Shown: positions 37,065 to 39,944 of the stretch, piece by piece | Layout: the number at the start of each line of letters is the position of its first letter | How positions within the stretch are numbered: the first letter of the stretch is position 1 | From: SAR86 cluster bacterium | GTDB lineage: Bacteria > Pseudomonadota > Gammaproteobacteria > Pseudomonadales > Pseudohongiellaceae | Direction of reading: 5' to 3' | DNA length: 39,944 nucleotides | Assembly: GCA_002401885.1 (NCBI GenBank) | Contig: NVUL01000007.1 | Coordinates: 20,441 to 60,384 of the forward strand | The notes under the pieces: generated by a model | What the model saw: only the letters and a program-made list of their open reading frames with translations | What the model was told of the DNA's origin: nothing | Databases searched by the model: none | Program-made: the position numbers and the translations under genes

Positions 37065-37115
37065 TACAAAAAAGGGGACAGATTTTAAATAAATCTGTCC
37101 CCTTTTTTGTATGGT
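37061..37115 (+). repeat. Perfect 25-bp inverted repeat incorporating the tRNA-Met ACCA end
   Basis: The arms at 37061-37085 and 37091-37115 are identical in reverse complement over 25 bases and enclose a 5-base loop TAAAT. The core is AAAAAAGGGGACAGATTT. The left arm begins with the ACCA of tRNA(Met) (37061-37064). GGGGACAGATTT palindromes recur in gammaproteobacterial genomes, often near REP-associated (IS200-like) transposases, from memory. The CCCC-T6 on the right arm would also end the tRNA transcript. Confidence 0.85.
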
Positions 37116-37248
37116 ATGCATTGAATTTCTTCCGTTGATCGAAAGATACATTTTTATTAAGCTCAACTGTAAGCATCACTTACATAGACATACAATTCCT
37201 CTAATATAAGACTTCGAAAAAGAACTCAGTGTGTCGCCTAAGTTCCTG

Positions 37249-37443
37249 TTAGCTGAAGCCGGGATCTAAGCAAATGAGTCGTCCCGTTTTCGGATCAACG
37301 CCCCAACGCTTACAGCCTTCAGTTGGTATTTCTTCACGATTATCCGTTGGAGCTCTAGTAATGCGCTCATATAACTCCACACTAATTTCTCGCAACTTAG
37401 ATATGTGCTCAATTAGTAACTGGTCTTGTTCTTCCTCGGTCAT
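37249..37443 (-). CDS. Small protein of unknown function
   Basis: This 64-residue acidic protein (MTEEEQDQLLIEHISKLREI at the start) is predicted to have an amphipathic helix in its first 30 residues and then a Cys-containing end (TEGCKRWGVDPKTGRLICLD). I do not recognise it. No signal peptide or membrane helix. ATG 37443 lies 15 bases after the stop of the lipoprotein gene on the same strand, so the two are probably cotranscribed. The reading frame is short, but the position, the start and the lack of competing frames support it. Confidence 0.55.
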   Translation of the reverse strand: MTEEEQDQLLIEHISKLREISVELYERITRAPTDNREEIPTEGCKRWGVDPKTGRLICLDPGFS

Positions 37444-37458
37444 TCGAATTTTCCTCAG

Positions 37459-39045
37459 TTAAGTGTCAATTTGGTACTCGATATATACTTCACCATGTTG
37501 TACGTTTATGTTGGTATTGTTTGGTTCATAGCTATTCACAGTGCTCCCAGCTTCCCTAGTAAAACTATGAGGCTTAAGAATAAGAGTCTTACTACCCTCG
37601 TATGTAAATGTGAATTTCTTGCCATTCCCCATGCTAAGAAAACTCTCAACTGTGTTTCCTGCATTATTTTGAGTTGTTTCGTAGATACCGTAAAACGCCT
37701 CATCAAACAATGTATTTATAACGAGACTATTGGTCTGATTGGTTACTAACCCTAACCAACTGGGTCCAGCAAGAGACCAAAGCGCCACACTAGGTATTTT
37801 GCGTACAACAACATGCTCATAGACATCATCATTTTCGACTTCCGGTACTTTCGCAAAATAACCAGTAAGACCTCTGTCATACACATGGCGGGCAACACCC
37901 ACCAAATAAATATCGACTAAGACATCATCATCACATGGGACAGACGCTACATATGTCAGTGTTTTTCCAGAGTTAAGGATCATATTGTCACAAGAATTAG
38001 CATCCACTTCGCTGCTATTGTCGGCATAAAAAAGCTCCGCCTTCGATTCGATCTCTAGCATTAGGTCGAAAGTGTAGGTGCCCGAAATCCGCTTATCTCT
38101 TGCAGATCTATACGAAGCAAAGAATACATTGCCATCATCAAGAATACCTGTGGTTCGCCTCTCCAATGCATCAACTAATGCATTCGTATAAGACTCTGAT
38201 GCGGTAAATCCGGTTTCTAACCCCCGCGTCAATTGCGTGGTATCTGTTTCGCTATCGCTAGTTACCGGAGCCGTTGTCGAACTCGAAGACGCAATAGCTT
38301 GTTTTACCGTATCTTCAACTGAGGGACTAACGGTCAATTTGTTATCTTGTTTCAGCGTGCCTCGCGAAAATGCGACAACATCAGCTTCTTTAGGGGTGTA
38401 GTCTATAAATTTGGTATTAGAAAATTTGTCCTGGATCTCTATTACAATACCAAGATGTTTGAACGTATCCAATTCACTTACACTACGAAGCTTCGCTGAG
38501 AAATCTACCTCTATTCTTGGAAAGTAGTTGTACATGTCAACGCCTTCATAGAGATAGGACCTTGTCGTTAAAGAGTCTGACCTTGGAGTATTGAGCAGAC
38601 GAGCCCTAATTCCCCTTATCAATTCGCCCTTTTTGGAGCTGGTCAATTTTTCATTAAGTGCGACCGTGGCTATAGCGTTGTTGATCGCCTTATATTCTTC
38701 ATCATAAAGAAATGAGGGGGTCGTATCCTTCCGCCGAATCACGGAATTCAATTCAATGATCTCATTCGCTCCGGATTGTGTGGCTACTCCATATCGGCCT
38801 TGCAAGAAAGATTGGAAATTGGCGACGGTTTCATTCGCGTCTGGCGTTAAATTTAGGACAGAAAACTCTGTGCATCCAATTTCAGTAAATTCAGGAAAAA
38901 CGTTATTTATGTCATTCCCAACGGCGTTTCCAGCCAAGGTGTCAGGTACACAAGATTTAACTAATGTTCGATTACCATCTCCAACAGTAGAACAACCCAT
39001 CACCAAAATAAGTATAAGCAACACGGAGCAAGTACGAATCCTCAT
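37459..39045 (-). CDS. Large lipoprotein of unknown function in the accessory segment
   Basis: From ATG 39045 the protein has 528 residues. It opens with a lipoprotein signal (MRIRTCSVLLILILVMGC), lipid-modified at Cys18 with Ser next, so outer-membrane sorting is expected. GGATGGA lies just upstream of this ATG; in-frame ATG 39060 and TTG 39063 lie 5-6 codons earlier and are less fitting. The mature protein is Ser/Thr/Asn/Asp-rich, with a low-complexity stretch (SSSSTTAPVTSDSETDTTQ) near the middle. Paired cysteines occur in SCDNMIL and VPCDDDV. I recognise no domain. It has the look of an exposed or secreted beta-rich envelope protein. It is followed by the 64-residue gene, and preceded by the metallo-beta-lactamase-fold gene on the same strand. 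Confidence 0.82.
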   Translation of the reverse strand: MRIRTCSVLLILILVMGCSTVGDGNRTLVKSCVPDTLAGNAVGNDINNVFPEFTEIGCTEFSVLNLTPDANETVANFQSFLQGRYGVATQSGANEIIELNSVIRRKDTTPSFLYDEEYKAINNAIATVALNEKLTSSKKGELIRGIRARLLNTPRSDSLTTRSYLYEGVDMYNYFPRIEVDFSAKLRSVSELDTFKHLGIVIEIQDKFSNTKFIDYTPKEADVVAFSRGTLKQDNKLTVSPSVEDTVKQAIASSSSTTAPVTSDSETDTTQLTRGLETGFTASESYTNALVDALERRTTGILDDGNVFFASYRSARDKRISGTYTFDLMLEIESKAELFYADNSSEVDANSCDNMILNSGKTLTYVASVPCDDDVLVDIYLVGVARHVYDRGLTGYFAKVPEVENDDVYEHVVVRKIPSVALWSLAGPSWLGLVTNQTNSLVINTLFDEAFYGIYETTQNNAGNTVESFLSMGNGKKFTFTYEGSKTLILKPHSFTREAGSTVNSYEPNNTNINVQHGEVYIEYQIDT

Positions 39046-39158
39046 AGCATTTCCATCCATCAATTGATCGATTCATTAGTGTTAGTTTTCAGTCGATGCC
39101 GAAAACCTACCATCGAATGTTGCTTCAATAATTATTGTTTCATCCCAAGAAGTTAATC

Positions 39159-39226
39159 AAAGGGGGCAGAGTACTTCGATGTTGAGCGGCCTAATCAAAA
39201 TCAAAGTGCTCTGAGCTTCCCCCTTT
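39159..39226 (-). repeat. Imperfect inverted repeat at the end of the metallo-beta-lactamase-fold gene
   Basis: AAAGGGGG-CAGAGTACTTCGAT (39159-39180) pairs with ATCAAAGTGCTCTGAGC-TTCCCCCTTT on the right arm (39200-39226), with a short bulge and two mismatches. The right arm overlaps the TAA of the gene at 39225-39227. AAAGTACTCTGCCCCCTTT-type palindromes also occur as REP-like repeats in gammaproteobacteria, from memory. It may serve as a terminator. Confidence 0.55.
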
Positions 39227-39944
39227 AAAACCTTGAATCGAAAGTTTGATATTCCCATTTGCTTTTCTTTTCATTGAGAACAGCACAAAGAATTTTGTTT
39301 CCATTGGTGCGAACATTGACCAGTCCATATACGATGCCATCTACAATCTTTCTTCTGGAAAGTGTACTTGAACGTTTTGTAGGATTGAGGTCGCCTGCCT
39401 TGACCACGCTGTAATCCACTTTTGCTTTGCTCAGGTCATTCAGTTCAAGCTCATCCCCATTTTCGTCAACCCAGTCTGTCAAAGTCAATTTGTTCGGAGT
39501 GCCGATATTGATGCTGCGGGAAATTTCAGTGGAGTACACCAAGGGTGTCTGCAGTTCATCATTGTGAATCTGCATATGTCCGCTGATAGCACTAGCAGAC
39601 ACTATATTTGGGCGAGGATGGGCATGACCTTCGTTGTCTCCTGAAGAAATTACGGTGGCAGCGGCTCCCATGGCTTGCAGAAACTCGAATGAAACATCGT
39701 CACTGCCATGGTGGCAGCCTTTAGCAACATCGCACTGGAATTCGTTGCGTTCCCCTGTGTACTCATCAAGCAATAATCTCTGACTCTTTTTGTTGAGATC
39801 GCCGGTCAGCAGAATCCTTGAGTTCCCATAGTCTAGACGTAATAAAATGCTGTGCCCGTTGGTATTTTGCGAATTGCCGCCGAGTGAGCGATAGACAGCC
39901 TTGCCCTCACTGCTGTATTCAACTGGTGCCAGAACCTTTATAGA
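39225..39944 (-). CDS. ComEC-like metallo-beta-lactamase-fold protein, 5' end outside window
   Basis: The open frame runs to the window end without a stop; 239 codons of the C-terminal part are visible. A TTG at 39773 lies within the fold and is not the real start. The stretch SILLRLDYGNSRILLTGDLN and then DVAKGCHHGSDDVSFEFL is the ComEC/Rec2-like MBL pattern: the GD of the LLTGD strand and the HHGSDD loop supply metal ligands. GHAHPRPN follows as in MBL nucleases and hydrolases. The last 90 residues (LTDWVDENGDELELNDL...) are a distinct domain I do not recognise. The N-terminal HxHxDH motif would lie outside. Without a ComEC membrane part visible, it could be a free-standing hydrolase. Proteins like this occur in accessory and defence-type loci, but nothing here proves that. 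Confidence 0.8.
   Translation of the reverse strand, partial: SIKVLAPVEYSSEGKAVYRSLGGNSQNTNGHSILLRLDYGNSRILLTGDLNKKSQRLLLDEYTGERNEFQCDVAKGCHHGSDDVSFEFLQAMGAAATVISSGDNEGHAHPRPNIVSASAISGHMQIHNDELQTPLVYSTEISRSINIGTPNKLTLTDWVDENGDELELNDLSKAKVDYSVVKAGDLNPTKRSSTLSRRKIVDGIVYGLVNVRTNGNKILCAVLNEKKSKWEYQTFDSRF

Noticed and set aside
39225..39773. A complete 182-residue protein from TTG 39773
   Set aside because: The frame stays open to the window end and the extra residues carry the LLTGD strand of the metallo-beta-lactamase fold, so the gene is cut by the window.
37116..39944. A copy of the tRNA-Met 3' end as an attachment site of an island
   Set aside because: I found no direct repeat of the tRNA end after 37064 in this window; only the inverted copy of ACCA in the palindrome.

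Overview
The window looks like chromosomal DNA of a marine-type gammaproteobacterium. Two blocks match the gene order I remember from Pseudomonas and its relatives: mreB-mreC-mreD-maf-rng-yhdP divergent from gatC-gatA-gatB, and hemA / TPR lipoprotein-lolB-ispE-tRNA(Gln)-prs-rplY-pth-ychF-tRNA(Met). The protein sequences are clearly gammaproteobacterial but not close to a model species. I cannot name the genus.

Layout. 1-1940: a class II aldolase/short-chain dehydrogenase fusion cut by the window start (- strand). 2079-3380: a lone exbD-type gene and a TetR-family regulator, each followed by a hairpin terminator. 3743-4468: a DUF445 membrane protein. 4611-9225: an ABC export system (ATPase, 832-residue permease, HlyD-type adaptor). 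9418-10446: a secreted protein of unknown function (+ strand). 10548-19984 (- strand): the cell-shape and envelope cluster mreB, mreC, mreD, maf, rng, yhdP and a small anchored split-barrel-like protein. 20354-23942 (+): gatCAB, which makes Gln-tRNA(Gln) and Asn-tRNA(Asn) by transamidation, and a PA4642-like gene. 23939-29463 (-): rhlB, moeB, prmC, prfA, hemA. 29807-36763 (+): TPR lipoprotein, lolB, ispE, tRNA(Gln), prs, rplY, pth, ychF. 36988-37064: elongator tRNA(Met). 37249-39944 (-): an A/T-richer accessory segment with a 64-residue protein, a 528-residue lipoprotein without recognisable relatives, and the C-terminal part of a ComEC-like metallo-beta-lactamase-fold protein.

Most genes form housekeeping operons. 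MreBCD directs wall elongation; Maf, RNase G and YhdP are its usual neighbours. HemA, RF1 and PrmC link haem synthesis with translation termination, because PrmC methylates the RF1 GGQ motif. LolB, IspE, Prs, L25, Pth and YchF are envelope, isoprenoid, nucleotide and ribosome functions.

The most unusual signal concerns translation starts. Both mreC and the DUF445 gene have no ATG, GTG or TTG at the position where homology demands the start. Each has an ATC there, and the two ATCs share a context: AAGAGGTC, then CCATCRATAAR, with an overlapping 8-codon reading frame ending at the TAA inside that motif. The other notable structure is at the tRNA(Met) end: a perfect 25-bp inverted repeat incorporates the tRNA ACCA tail, and the accessory segment lies beyond it. 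I see no CRISPR array, rRNA gene, integrase or transposase in the window.
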